Below, piece after piece: positions 38,458-46,409 of a stretch of DNA of 49,166 nucleotides (the stretch's first letter is position 1; each line of letters opens with the position of its first letter). Source of the DNA: Spirulina subsalsa FACHB-351 (GTDB taxonomy: Bacteria > Cyanobacteriota > Cyanobacteriia > Cyanobacteriales > Spirulinaceae); the NCBI RefSeq assembly GCF_026130165.1, contig NZ_JAIHOM010000022.1, positions 4,050-53,215 of the forward strand, in the 5' to 3' direction. The notes beneath the pieces were generated by a model that saw only the letters and a program-made list of their open reading frames with translations, had not been told where the DNA came from and searched no databases. Position numbers and translations under genes: made by a program.

Positions 38458-39717
38458 ATGAATGCCCCTACTGTTCCCTTGTCTCCTTTCAGACGACCTA
38501 TTGCGGTGGATTTATTTGCCGGAGTGGGGGGATTTTCTTTAGGTATGGAACAAGCGGGGTTTGATGTAGTGGTTGCCGTGGAAAAAGACCCCATTCACGC
38601 CGCCGCTTATACCTATAATTTCCCCCAGACACGGGTTTTATGTGCTGATATCACCACCATTTCCGGGGCAGATATTGTCCATTTAGTGCAGCAACAAGTC
38701 CCCCAGTTCCAACAAATTGATCTCATCTTTGGGGGGCCACCTTGTCAAGGATTTTCCATCATCGGCCCCCGCAATCCCAAGGATAAGCGCAACCAGTTGA
38801 TCTTTGAATTTTGTCGCTTGGTGAGGGAGTTGCAACCGCGTTATTTTGTGTTGGAAAATGTCCCCGGACTGAAACAACCCAAAAACCAGTCCCTGTTACG
38901 ACGGTTAAAACGGGAGTTGAGAGGGGCTGGGTATCAAATTACCGAACGGGTTAGAATCCTCAATGCGGTGGATTTTGGGGTTCCTCAAACTCGGAAACGG
39001 TTGTTTTTGTTGGGCCGTCGAGAGGGGGCGGTTAAATTTTGTTATCCTCCTCCTCAAAAGAATCCCCCTACGGTGCGCGATGCGTTGCAGGATTTACCCA
39101 ATTTAGACGATTTTCCCCATCTCAACCAGAGTGATGAGTTGTGGCTCTCTCAGGAGGAATTAAGGGCGTTAGATGAGACGATAAGCCCCTATGGGGAACG
39201 ATTACGGGGTAAGGGGGATGGGGGAAACTTGGCCTATCCCCGTCGCTGGAATCCCCATTGCTTAACGGGGTTTCGTCGCACTCAACACGAGGCTAGCACG
39301 ATTGAACGCTTCCGCCAAACTCCTGCGGGGCAACGGGAGGAGATTAGTCGTTTGCGCAAGTTGGGCTGGGATGAATACTGTTGTACGCTGCGGGCGGGGA
39401 CTCCTTCGGAACGGGGGAGACATACCTCAGCCCGTCCTTTACATCCGGAGTATGAACGGGTGATTTCGGTGCGGGAAGCAGCGCGTTTACATTCGTTTCC
39501 CGATTGGTTTGGGTTTCATGTGACGAAGTGGCACGGATTCCGACAGGTGGGGAATTCTGTGCCTCCGTTGTTAGGTCGTGCCATTGGACAACAGGCGATC
39601 GCTGCGCTGCAAGTTACGCCCTTTTCCCCTAGTATAGTTCTGGAATTAGGCGATCGCGCATTACTCCAATTCACCCCCAGTCAAGCAGAACAATACTTTA
39701 TCCACCAACACATCTAA
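38458..39717 (+). CDS. DNA (cytosine-5-)-methyltransferase, orphan
   Basis: The 419-residue enzyme has the m5C motifs in order: I AVDLFAGVGGFSLGMEQAGF (~16-35), IV GGPPCQGFS with catalytic Cys96, VI YFVLENVPG, VIII QTRKRLFLLGRR, a target-recognition region (~185-345) and X FRQVGNSVPPLLGRAIG (~375-391). No restriction endonuclease gene is next to it, so it is an orphan. The target-region tail HTSARPLHPEYER and SVREAARLHSFPDWF recalls the cyanobacterial orphan enzymes that methylate CGATCG, the core of the abundant HIP1 octamer. That specificity is inference. The ATG at 38458 has no clear ribosome site. A SAM methyltransferase follows after 15 bp. Confidence 0.93.
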   Translation: MNAPTVPLSPFRRPIAVDLFAGVGGFSLGMEQAGFDVVVAVEKDPIHAAAYTYNFPQTRVLCADITTISGADIVHLVQQQVPQFQQIDLIFGGPPCQGFSIIGPRNPKDKRNQLIFEFCRLVRELQPRYFVLENVPGLKQPKNQSLLRRLKRELRGAGYQITERVRILNAVDFGVPQTRKRLFLLGRREGAVKFCYPPPQKNPPTVRDALQDLPNLDDFPHLNQSDELWLSQEELRALDETISPYGERLRGKGDGGNLAYPRRWNPHCLTGFRRTQHEASTIERFRQTPAGQREEISRLRKLGWDEYCCTLRAGTPSERGRHTSARPLHPEYERVISVREAARLHSFPDWFGFHVTKWHGFRQVGNSVPPLLGRAIGQQAIAALQVTPFSPSIVLELGDRALLQFTPSQAEQYFIHQHI

Positions 39718-39732
39718 ACCTCCCTCTTGCCC

Positions 39733-40344
39733 ATGACAGAACCTCTTCTCGAACCCCTTTTAAGGCAATTTCGCGCTCAACGAGTCCTTCGACATATTCC
39801 TCCCCACTCCACCCTATTAGACATTGGTTGTGGAGTCTCTGGACGTTTTTTACAGTCCATTTCTCATCACATTAAACAAGGGGTTGGAGTGGATTTTAAA
39901 GTTGAACCCCGCAAAACAGGTAATATTGAAACCCTACAACTTAAACTAGATCATCAACTCCCCTTTCCTGACCAAAGCTTTGAAATTGTCACCATGTTAG
40001 CCGTTCTAGAACACATCGAACATGAACAGGCTATTCTGCAAGAAATTTATCGCGTTCTCATCCCTAACGGAAAACTAATACTTACTGTTCCCTCCCTCTG
40101 GTCCCAGCCCATTTTAGAATTTTTAGCCTATCGCTTAAAATTAGTCAGTGAAGCCGAAATTCGTGATCACAAAAGATACTATAATCGACAAAAACTAAAA
40201 CAATCTCTAGTTATTCAAGCTGGATTTCAAGACTTTTATCACCAATACTTTCAACTAGGGATGAATAACTTTTGCACTGTGGTCAAAAAAAGATCCCCTC
40301 CCCCTAAAGCACCACCCCTTACTATAGCGTTTCCAAATCATTGA
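39733..40344 (+). CDS. Class I SAM-dependent methyltransferase; 3' end formed by a MITE-like element
   Basis: The 203-residue protein has SAM motif I LLDIGCGVSGRF (~32-43), an acidic GVGVDFK strand, LPFPDQSFEIVTMLAVLEH (~79-97) and LIPNGKLILTVP (~117-128), the pattern of UbiE/class 11 methyltransferases. The substrate is unknown; the neighbouring glycosyltransferase suggests glycan or lipid modification. The last seven codons (TIAFPNH) and the stop fall inside the repeat element starting at ~40324, so the native C-terminus has probably been replaced. A TTG lies two codons before the ATG. It follows the DNA methyltransferase by 15 bp. Confidence 0.85.
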   Translation: MTEPLLEPLLRQFRAQRVLRHIPPHSTLLDIGCGVSGRFLQSISHHIKQGVGVDFKVEPRKTGNIETLQLKLDHQLPFPDQSFEIVTMLAVLEHIEHEQAILQEIYRVLIPNGKLILTVPSLWSQPILEFLAYRLKLVSEAEIRDHKRYYNRQKLKQSLVIQAGFQDFYHQYFQLGMNNFCTVVKKRSPPPKAPPLTIAFPNH

Positions 40345-40466
40345 TGAACTCTCAGAGAAGTTTCTCATAATACTTCAAGCTCCTTGTAACCCTTGTATAC
40401 TCTTCCCAGATCCGGTGTTCCCTTTGCTTTCCCTTGTAGATTACACAACTCAAATGGGAACGCTAT
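40324..40466. mobile_element. MITE-like element with ~12-bp terminal inverted repeats
   Basis: The left end ATAGCGTTTCCA (40324-40335) and right end TGGGAACGCTAT (40455-40466) are inverted repeats, 11 of 12 identical. They enclose ~119 bp with no coding potential. The right-hand 36 bp recur in inverted orientation at 12871-12906 with 33 of 36 matches. The outermost flanks read ACTATAGCG and CGCTATATA, suggesting a TA-type target. There is no transposase, so it would be a non-autonomous miniature element. Confidence 0.72.
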
Positions 40467-40506
40467 ATAACTTTTGCTATCCTTTACCCTATCACGACTC
40501 TGCCCC

Positions 40507-41193
40507 ATGAAATTATCCGTTATCATCCCTTGTTATAACGAAGTTGGCACAATTTCTCAAGTCATCGAAGCCGTCAAAAAATCCCCCGTTGATTGTGAAA
40601 TTATCATTGTCGATGATTGTTCAACTGATGGCACGAGACAAGTTTTAGAATCTCAAATCGAATCCATCGTTGATCAAGTCATTTATCACCCCAGAAACCG
40701 AGGCAAAGGGGCAGCATTACGCACAGGATTTGCAGCCGCAACAGGGGAAATTGTCATTGTTCAAGATGCCGATTTAGAATATGATCCCCAAGAATATCCC
40801 TTAATGATAGAACCCATTCTTAAAGGCAAAGCAGATGTGGTTTTTGGCTCTCGTTTTCAAGGGGGAAGACCTCATCGAGTTGTTTATTTTTGGCACATGG
40901 TAGGGAATAAATTTTTAACCCTTTTGTCTAATATGTTGACCAATATAAACCTAACGGACATGGAGACTTGTTATAAAGCATTTCGACGGGAAATTATTCA
41001 GTCTCTGAGAATCCAAGAAAATCGCTTTGGCTTTGAACCAGAAATTACCGCCAAAGTAGCTAAACTCAATTGTATAATCTACGAAGTCGGTATTTCCTAT
41101 TATGGGCGTACCTATAAAGAGGGTAAAAAAATTGGCTGGAAAGATGGCTTTTGGGCAATTTTTTGTATATTTAAGTATAATCTTTTACCCTAA
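40507..41193 (+). CDS. Family 2 glycosyltransferase (DPM/DPG-like)
   Basis: The 228-residue protein starts MKLSVIIPCYNEVGTI, then has EIIIVDDCSTDGT (~32-44) and the metal-binding DADLEYDPQEYP (~92-103), the GT-A plan of dolichol-phosphate mannose or polyprenyl-phosphate glucose synthases. FGSRFQGG and RFGFEPEITAKVAK are also typical. It should transfer a sugar from a nucleotide donor to a lipid carrier at the membrane face. It has no C-terminal membrane helices. I chose the ATG at 40507; a TTG upstream lies just past the repeat element. The convergent multispan gene overlaps its end by four bases. Confidence 0.93.
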   Translation: MKLSVIIPCYNEVGTISQVIEAVKKSPVDCEIIIVDDCSTDGTRQVLESQIESIVDQVIYHPRNRGKGAALRTGFAAATGEIVIVQDADLEYDPQEYPLMIEPILKGKADVVFGSRFQGGRPHRVVYFWHMVGNKFLTLLSNMLTNINLTDMETCYKAFRREIIQSLRIQENRFGFEPEITAKVAKLNCIIYEVGISYYGRTYKEGKKIGWKDGFWAIFCIFKYNLLP

Positions 41194-42338
41194 TTATGCA
41201 AAACAAGAAAGGCAATACTCGATAAACTTACCGCCCCCAATATTCCTGTTTTAATTTGATGAGCTTCTAGGGTTAAAAGCAACAAAAAGTAAGCAGGCAT
41301 ATAAACTCGTAAATAGTCCAAATAATATCCTAATATTTTGGCACTACTAATCAGGAATAGCCCCGTTAAGATTGCTGTGCAAATTAAAACAATTTTATTA
41401 AATTTTATTTGCCGAAAACAAAACCAAAATGTTGCGCTTAATACTACTATTAGTAATATGAAATTATACCACTCAAATAGAGTTTTAGCCACTATCTCTT
41501 GTGAGAAAAGTAAGCTGATTTTATTCAAAACTCCCCCCAAAGGATAGGTAAAAACTTGTTCTAAAACCGAGGATTCTGGAAAATCGGAACGACGAGAGAT
41601 AACAAAACTCCACAGGGCAATAGGTAGCCATGACCAACCCAAATGTACCAATTGCCTCCAGCGACGCTCCCAGATACTACATAAAACAAAAGCCAGCCAA
41701 ATAATTAGTAAATTCTCCCGAGTTAAACAAAGGTACGCAATGGAAATTGACGTTAAAATTGGGCTACTTTTGCGGTAAAAATAAATCGATAAAACCAATA
41801 AAAATCCACTTAATAAATCGGCAGTTGATAGAACAAAAGCCATCCAAACACTGGGAATAGATAACACCCATAAGCCATAATGTGGTGAATAATTATAAGC
41901 TTGTAGAGTGACACTGATTAAGAGAACTAATAAAACAATTAAAATCCCATTTAAGATGACCATTGCCCAAGGAATGAGGCGAGATTGTCCTAACCCAAAA
42001 ACATAGCCTAACAGGGGATATAAAATGCGTCGATAGCGATAATGAGGAGCGTCTAATGCGTTAATGCTATCCAAATTTTGTAAGGTTGGATCTAAGGCAA
42101 TGGTTAAGAATTGTTGTCCATCATGCCCTACTTCGTTGGGATAAATAAAAGTGGTTTCTGGGTTGAGATAGGGAGAAAGGGGGAATTCACTACCAATGCG
42201 AAAAAAGCCTGTAATATTGCCATCAAATTTAAACCATAAGTTGAACAGTAGAACAATTATGACTACAAGGGTGGCAATAATCCCATTGCTCAAAATAGGG
42301 CTTTTTCTCAAAAGAGGGAACTGCACAATATTAAACAT
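41190..42338 (-). CDS. Multispan membrane protein, possibly GT-C type
   Basis: The 382-residue protein has about nine to ten hydrophobic segments. An N-terminal helix (~20-36) is followed by a long loop with NEVGHDGQQFLTIALDP and HYRYRRILYPLLGY, conserved-looking acidic/His/Arg motifs. The layout (acidic residues in the first loop after helix 1, then many helices) resembles GT-C glycosyltransferases that use lipid-linked sugars, but I see no decisive motif. Its neighbour makes lipid-linked sugars, which fits. It overlaps the glycosyltransferase stop by four bases in convergent orientation. Confidence 0.72.
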   Translation of the reverse strand: MFNIVQFPLLRKSPILSNGIIATLVVIIVLLFNLWFKFDGNITGFFRIGSEFPLSPYLNPETTFIYPNEVGHDGQQFLTIALDPTLQNLDSINALDAPHYRYRRILYPLLGYVFGLGQSRLIPWAMVILNGILIVLLVLLISVTLQAYNYSPHYGLWVLSIPSVWMAFVLSTADLLSGFLLVLSIYFYRKSSPILTSISIAYLCLTRENLLIIWLAFVLCSIWERRWRQLVHLGWSWLPIALWSFVISRRSDFPESSVLEQVFTYPLGGVLNKISLLFSQEIVAKTLFEWYNFILLIVVLSATFWFCFRQIKFNKIVLICTAILTGLFLISSAKILGYYLDYLRVYMPAYFLLLLTLEAHQIKTGILGAVSLSSIAFLVLHN

Positions 42339-43049
42339 TAATCAAAATTTAGGGTTCAAGAGAACATGAAGTCTGTAGAGTAGATTATCCTATGTTCTGC
42401 GGTCAACATTGGGCAATACCATCCCTTTCCATCTGTGTTAATCAACAGTATAGTTTTGTAGTAGGACAATTTTCCCGCCTATTTCTCAAACTATAGAGTT
42501 CACAAAAGCTTGTCTGTCATCTTTGACACAGTTCTAAGGTATCCCAGAGAATCAGGGATTGGTGGGGTTGTACCAGACTCCTGGGGTAATTATCCCACTG
42601 CTGCTGCGATCGCCCAAAATTTTTGCTGAGTTATCTCCCCAACGCAAAAGCAGTAACTCTATCTAGAAAGCCTTTCTCTCCTTTTCTGGGTTGAGCCTGT
42701 GCGGAGTCACAAAGAACTAAAATTATTCTTGTGTTGCTCCCCATAAAACTAATTAAGGAAATCGGAGCTTTGCTTGGAGTTACTGCTTTTGGACTGACAC
42801 GAGACAGATATAAAATTAAACAGCGTTCTTACCTCTCTTTGTACATGAACTAGCGTTATCCTTCGGGTTTGGCTGTTTTATCTGCCAGGGAAGCTTCAGT
42901 AGCTTCACTTATTAATCTAGCGAGTTTCGCTCAAATAACCAAGGGTTTGATACTAAACTTTACTAAACTTTGAAGCCTTACTTTAACGGGGTAAATTTCT
43001 ATTAAATTGTGTTATTTTTACCCCCTTTTTGTGGTAAGATTCAGTCCCC
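42339..43049. other. 711-bp gene-poor interval with a 14-bp inverted-repeat element
   Basis: No convincing gene is present. It contains AAAAGCAGTAACTC (42646-42659) and its exact reverse complement at 42777-42790. Overlapping the right arm is a ~52-codon plus-strand frame ending at a TAG near 42853, whose last 30 residues look protein-like (KEIGALLGVTAFGLTRDRYK) but have no ribosome site. It also has one HIP1 octamer and A/T-rich stretches. It may be a decayed gene or inserted element. Confidence 0.5.
42646..42790. repeat. 145-bp segment bounded by perfect 14-bp inverted repeats
   Basis: AAAAGCAGTAACTC on the left and GAGTTACTGCTTTT on the right match with no mismatch, enclosing 117 bp. Base pairing does not extend inward. 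Size and structure fit a miniature inverted-repeat element or the remnant of an insertion sequence. The sequence differs from the element at 40.32 kb. Confidence 0.65.
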
Positions 43050-43814
43050 TCAGTTTTGGCGATCGCGCCAATTTGCCACTCTCTCCACAGGCAAGGAAAG
43101 CACTTGAGCCACTTGTTCCACAGTCATTCCCCGGTCTAAAAGTTGGGAAATGGCGTTAAGTTGGGCTTGTTCGGCTTGTTCTGCCCGTAGTCTAGCTTGT
43201 TCGGCCTGTAGTCTAGCTTGTTCAGCTTCCTGTCGGATTTGTTGGTTTTGAGCAACTAATTCCACAAAACTGGTGAAACGTTCTCCTGTCGGGTGATACA
43301 CCACTAACTGTTCCTCAACTACGGTGAAACGGATGCCGAGTCGAGGACTAATCCAGTTGTCCATAGTGGGGATGGGAGCGAGAATTGCTCCGGAGCGCAG
43401 CCATCCCTTTAATTCCCCCTGTTCAGGGTAGAACAGATAATATTCTTCTACCCCGTAGCGTTGATAAAAGTGGTGTTTTGTCACTTCTAATTCTTGACGG
43501 GTATTGCTGGGGGAGGCAATTTCAAAGACGACTTGGGGGGGGATGTTATCCTCCCGCCATTGTAGATAAGATCCGCGATCGCCTTTGGGACGACCAATGG
43601 CTACTAACACATCAGGAGCAACACGAGTCCAAGGTTCTCCTTCTACGGGATACCAGAGTAAGTCCCCCGCGACAAAAACATTGGGATTATCTTGAAATAA
43701 GGCATCGAGTCCCCCTTGTAGGGTGACAATCAGTCGGAATTGTAATGTATTATCAGCCAAGGGTTGTCCGTCGCTTTCTGGATATTCCAGTTGGGAGAGA
43801 GTAGAAACTGTCAT
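43050..43814 (-). CDS. Uma2-family (DUF820) endonuclease-fold protein
   Basis: The 254-residue protein has the Uma2 pattern: FVAGDLLWYP (~47), VAPDVLVAIGRPKGDRGSY (~65-83) with the acidic residue of the PD-(D/E)xK-like core, PPQVVFEIASPSN (~92-104) and HFYQRYGVEEYYLFYPE (~115-131). A Gln/Glu/Ala/Arg coiled coil (~185-220) and a helix-turn-helix-like tail (MTVEQVAQVLSLPVERV) follow. Uma2 proteins are very numerous in filamentous cyanobacteria; the nuclease fold is inferred and their role is unknown. The ATG is at 43814. The gene is monocistronic. Confidence 0.93.
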   Translation of the reverse strand: MTVSTLSQLEYPESDGQPLADNTLQFRLIVTLQGGLDALFQDNPNVFVAGDLLWYPVEGEPWTRVAPDVLVAIGRPKGDRGSYLQWREDNIPPQVVFEIASPSNTRQELEVTKHHFYQRYGVEEYYLFYPEQGELKGWLRSGAILAPIPTMDNWISPRLGIRFTVVEEQLVVYHPTGERFTSFVELVAQNQQIRQEAEQARLQAEQARLRAEQAEQAQLNAISQLLDRGMTVEQVAQVLSLPVERVANWRDRQN

Positions 43815-43865
43815 AATCTTTAGCCTAGGGAATCAACAAGAGGCAGGACGCAGAACTCTTAACCA

Positions 43866-43894
43866 TTAATAGTTATAATTTATACAACTATTAA
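43866..43894. terminator. A/T-rich hairpin between hisA and the Uma2 gene
   Basis: TTAATAGTT (43866-43874) pairs exactly with AACTATTAA (43886-43894) around an 11-base loop. It lies 30 bp after the hisA stop and may end that transcript. Low G/C makes it a weak terminator. Confidence 0.4.
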
Positions 43895-43923
43895 CTGCTC
43901 CCAACATCCTCCTCTCACCCATT

Positions 43924-44691
43924 TTAAGCAAATCGAGGAGGGTCTGGGGGGACATCTTGCCAACGACCTTGACCCACAGCACGCACCGCTTCTGAGAGGG
44001 ACACATCCCCAGTGTATAAGGCACGACCGACAATTGCACCGATGACCCCTAAAGGCTCCAAAGCCAATAAACTCAAGAGGTCTGTTAGTGAACTTACTCC
44101 CCCCGAGGCAATAACGGGAATCTCCACCGCTTGAGCCATTTCTCGCAGTGCTTCCATGTTCGGGCCGATGAGAGTACCATCTCGGTGGATATCGGTGTAA
44201 ATAATCGTACTTGCGCCAAAACCGGCCATTTGTTGGGCGAGGTCGGTGGCGTTGATTTCCGAGGTTTCTAGCCATCCCCGAGTGGCGACTTTGCCGTTGC
44301 GTGCATCAATCCCCACAATAATCTGGTCGGGGAAATCGTGACAGAGTTGTTGGACTAAGGCGGGGTTTTCCACGGCAATAGTACCGACGATCGCATAGCG
44401 CACTCCCACCTCAAATAGGCGCTCAATGGTGGCTTTGTCCCGCAGTCCACCCCCCACTTCCACGGGAATCGAGATGGCTTGGGTGACAGAGGCGATCGCA
44501 TCTAAATTAACCGACTTCCCCTCTTTTGCCCCATCTAAGTCTACCAAATGAAGGCGGGTCGCCCCTTCCTGTTCCCACTGTCGAGCCACTTCAACAGGAT
44601 TTTCATTAAAAACCTCGGACTGGCTATAGTCCCCTTGATAGAGACGCACACAACGACCTTGGAGTAAATCAATGGCTGGGATAACTTCCAT
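43924..44691 (-). CDS. hisA: Phosphoribosylformimino-AICAR-phosphate isomerase (histidine biosynthesis)
   Basis: The 255-residue (beta/alpha)8 enzyme catalyses the fourth step of histidine synthesis, an Amadori rearrangement of ProFAR to PRFAR. Catalytic Asp8 is in [20 protein letters not shown] and the second Asp in [17 protein letters not shown] (~130). Phosphate-binding loops are VGGGLRD (~79) and [10 protein letters not shown] (~195). Length and motifs are standard. The start is the ATG at 44691. No other his gene is adjacent, as is usual in cyanobacteria where his genes are scattered. Confidence 0.97.
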   Translation of the reverse strand: MEVIPAIDLLQGRCVRLYQGDYSQSEVFNENPVEVARQWEQEGATRLHLVDLDGAKEGKSVNLDAIASVTQAISIPVEVGGGLRDKATIERLFEVGVRYAIVGTIAVENPALVQQLCHDFPDQIIVGIDARNGKVATRGWLETSEINATDLAQQMAGFGASTIIYTDIHRDGTLIGPNMEALREMAQAVEIPVIASGGVSSLTDLLSLLALEPLGVIGAIVGRALYTGDVSLSEAVRAVGQGRWQDVPPDPPRFA

Positions 44692-44735
44692 GTTCTATTC
44701 TTCGTTTTGCTCTAATCTGGATTCGCTGCAATTAT

Positions 44736-45755
44736 CTACACAGTTTGTAGGGTTTGTTCAGTTTCCCCATGTTCTTTTAACAAGGTTGCAAATCTGCGCC
44801 GAATTAATAGACCGGGTTTATCGGTCATCATATGTTGTTCTCGGCTCATCTCTAAAGGAACATCATAATTCGTGGTTTCTAAAATGCGTTTATCTTCTAA
44901 TGTTACCTGACGGTCAAAGGCGATTACATCAGCAGCAGATGTATCTGCTTCTGTGTCATTTCTTAGGCAAAACTGCACAATTTGGGAGGAAGAATCACTA
45001 ATGGGAGTAGTTGTATTAACAATCACATGAACCAAGCCATTAGGATAGCGAATCCGCAAGCGACAAGTGAAGGGAAGAAACCAATCTAACTCAAAATAAC
45101 GAGTGGTTTTTCCTTCGCCCATTTTTAGGTTTTTTTGTTGTAATTCTGGATTAACTACACCTAGAATGGCTTGACCTGTCAAACCATAGTCTGTTTCCGT
45201 CAGTTCTAATTCTTCAGGAATAGTATGATCAGGACTACCAAACGTGCTAGTGTGAACAAAACTTGGATGAGCTAGGTCTAGTTCGTTCTCCATAACCCTT
45301 ATTCCAGCGACATTCCAAGGTTCGTAAAATTCATGAATTAACCGAAAATTTGGATCTTTAGCTTCTGGTATTTCGGGAATGGGTTGTAGTGGATCGCCTA
45401 AACAAACCCAAAGATAACCATAGCGTTCTTGACAGGAATAAGTAGGAATTTGATACTTAGTGGGGATGGGAGCATCATCAGTTAATTGAGGAACTTTAAC
45501 ACAAGCTCCAGTCCGATTAAACTGCCAACCATGATAGGGACAAGCAATGTTTCCATTCACGACTTTTCCTAGGGAGAGTTGGGCGGAACGATGACAACAT
45601 TGATCGGCAGCAGCGACAGGTTTTCCAACCTCATCTAACCAGAGTACAATTTTTTGACCTAAGAGTTGAAAACTTTGAGGGGTATCCTTGAGTTGATTGA
45701 GGGGTAAAACAGGATACCAAAAGCGTTTAAAAACGGGTTGTTGGGTGACTAACAT
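44736..45755 (-). CDS. Rieske non-haem iron oxygenase (PaO/Tic55-like family)
   Basis: The 339-residue protein has an N-terminal Rieske domain with C53-x-H55 and C72-x2-H75 (DQCCHRSA and ACPYHGWQF) binding the 2Fe-2S cluster. The mononuclear iron motif ENELDLAHPSFVH (D-x2-H-x4-H, ~156-168) follows in the catalytic domain. This is the layout of the plant/cyanobacterial PaO, CAO, PTC52 and Tic55 group, though it lacks the C-terminal membrane helices and CxxC motif of plant proteins. It should hydroxylate an aromatic or tetrapyrrole-like substrate with electrons from ferredoxin; the substrate is unknown. The ATG is at 45755. It is monocistronic, 44 bp before hisA on the same strand. Confidence 0.9.
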   Translation of the reverse strand: MLVTQQPVFKRFWYPVLPLNQLKDTPQSFQLLGQKIVLWLDEVGKPVAAADQCCHRSAQLSLGKVVNGNIACPYHGWQFNRTGACVKVPQLTDDAPIPTKYQIPTYSCQERYGYLWVCLGDPLQPIPEIPEAKDPNFRLIHEFYEPWNVAGIRVMENELDLAHPSFVHTSTFGSPDHTIPEELELTETDYGLTGQAILGVVNPELQQKNLKMGEGKTTRYFELDWFLPFTCRLRIRYPNGLVHVIVNTTTPISDSSSQIVQFCLRNDTEADTSAADVIAFDRQVTLEDKRILETTNYDVPLEMSREQHMMTDKPGLLIRRRFATLLKEHGETEQTLQTV

Positions 45756-46190
45756 AGAGTGTTTTTGAGGTTTTTGTTTAGTGGGATGGATCTGGGTCTA
45801 TTCTATAGCAATCTTTCCGAGGTGATGTATCCTAGGAAGAGGTTTAATGGGTTCAGGGGGGAGGAAAGGCGTTCATCTCTGTATAAAGCTAATATCTTTT
45901 GATATCGCTGGGATTGAGGTGATGTGCTAGTCATTGTGCGATCGCCATGCTCACCCCATCCATAAACTAGCTTGAAGAGTTAAAAGCGTCACCGTCTAGG
46001 AAGAAATCTAACTTGATGCCCTCTAGTTCACCCTCCGATCAAAAATTTTTTCTTGACCCGTCAGCTTAGATGTGTTATCATAAGACCTTGGTTATGCTGG
46101 TTTCATTCCCTCTAATTCGGCAGAACCCAATACGCGGTAACAGATGTATGCGCCTGTATGTGCATTGAATATACTGTGCATTGAATATAC
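45756..46190 (+). promoter_or_regulatory. Upstream region of tRNA-Leu with sigma70-type promoter
   Basis: This 435-bp interval has no gene. At 46053-46081 is TTGACC, 17 bases, TATCAT, about 110 bp before the tRNA. Just before the tRNA is a 16-bp direct repeat, TGTGCATTGAATATAC, in two adjacent copies (~46159-46190). One HIP1 octamer lies near 45.94 kb. Confidence 0.6.
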
Positions 46191-46271
46191 GCGGATGTGG
46201 TGGAATTGGTAGACACGCACGCTTGAGGGGCGTGTGGCTAGCCCGTGCGAGTTCGAGTCTCGCCATCCGCA
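46191..46271 (+). tRNA. tRNA-Leu (anticodon GAG)
   Basis: The acceptor stem GCGGATG pairs with CATCCGC, followed by discriminator A. The D-arm contains GGAATTGGTAGAC. The anticodon arm is CACGC-TTGAGGG-GCGTG, reading GAG for leucine CUC/CUU codons. A short variable arm and GAGTTCGAGTC T-loop (TTCGAGT) complete it. The variable arm and D-arm are of the class II type expected for tRNA-Leu. CCA is not encoded. Confidence 0.96.
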
Positions 46272-46340
46272 TAATACCTAAACGCTTACTGTATCTAGTG
46301 TTTAGGCTTTCACTCAATCCATTTAGCTTATCGTTTCACT

Positions 46341-46395
46341 CATCTTTGACCCATCATCCCCCAGCACAAGGCGTGGGGGAATCGATTAAACTCAG
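46341..46395. repeat. CCCCC/GGGGG stem-loop between tRNA-Leu and the TPP enzyme gene
   Basis: TCCCCC-AGCACAAGGCGT-GGGGGA forms a six-base stem near 46360-46381. It may end the minus-strand TPP enzyme transcript or the tRNA transcript. It occurs once only, so it is not a CRISPR array. Confidence 0.4.
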
Positions 46396-46409
46396 TCGGG
46401 GATGCAGAT

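Noticed and set aside
42340-43049. Possible small RNA such as 6S RNA, RNase P RNA or tmRNA in the long gap
   Set aside because: I looked for the conserved motifs of RNase P RNA and tmRNA and saw none. Without folding or covariation tools I cannot support an RNA call.
46355-46390. CCCCCAGC...GTGGGGG hairpin resembling a type I-E CRISPR repeat
   Set aside because: Only one copy is present, with no spacers and no cas genes. A plain stem-loop or terminator explains it.
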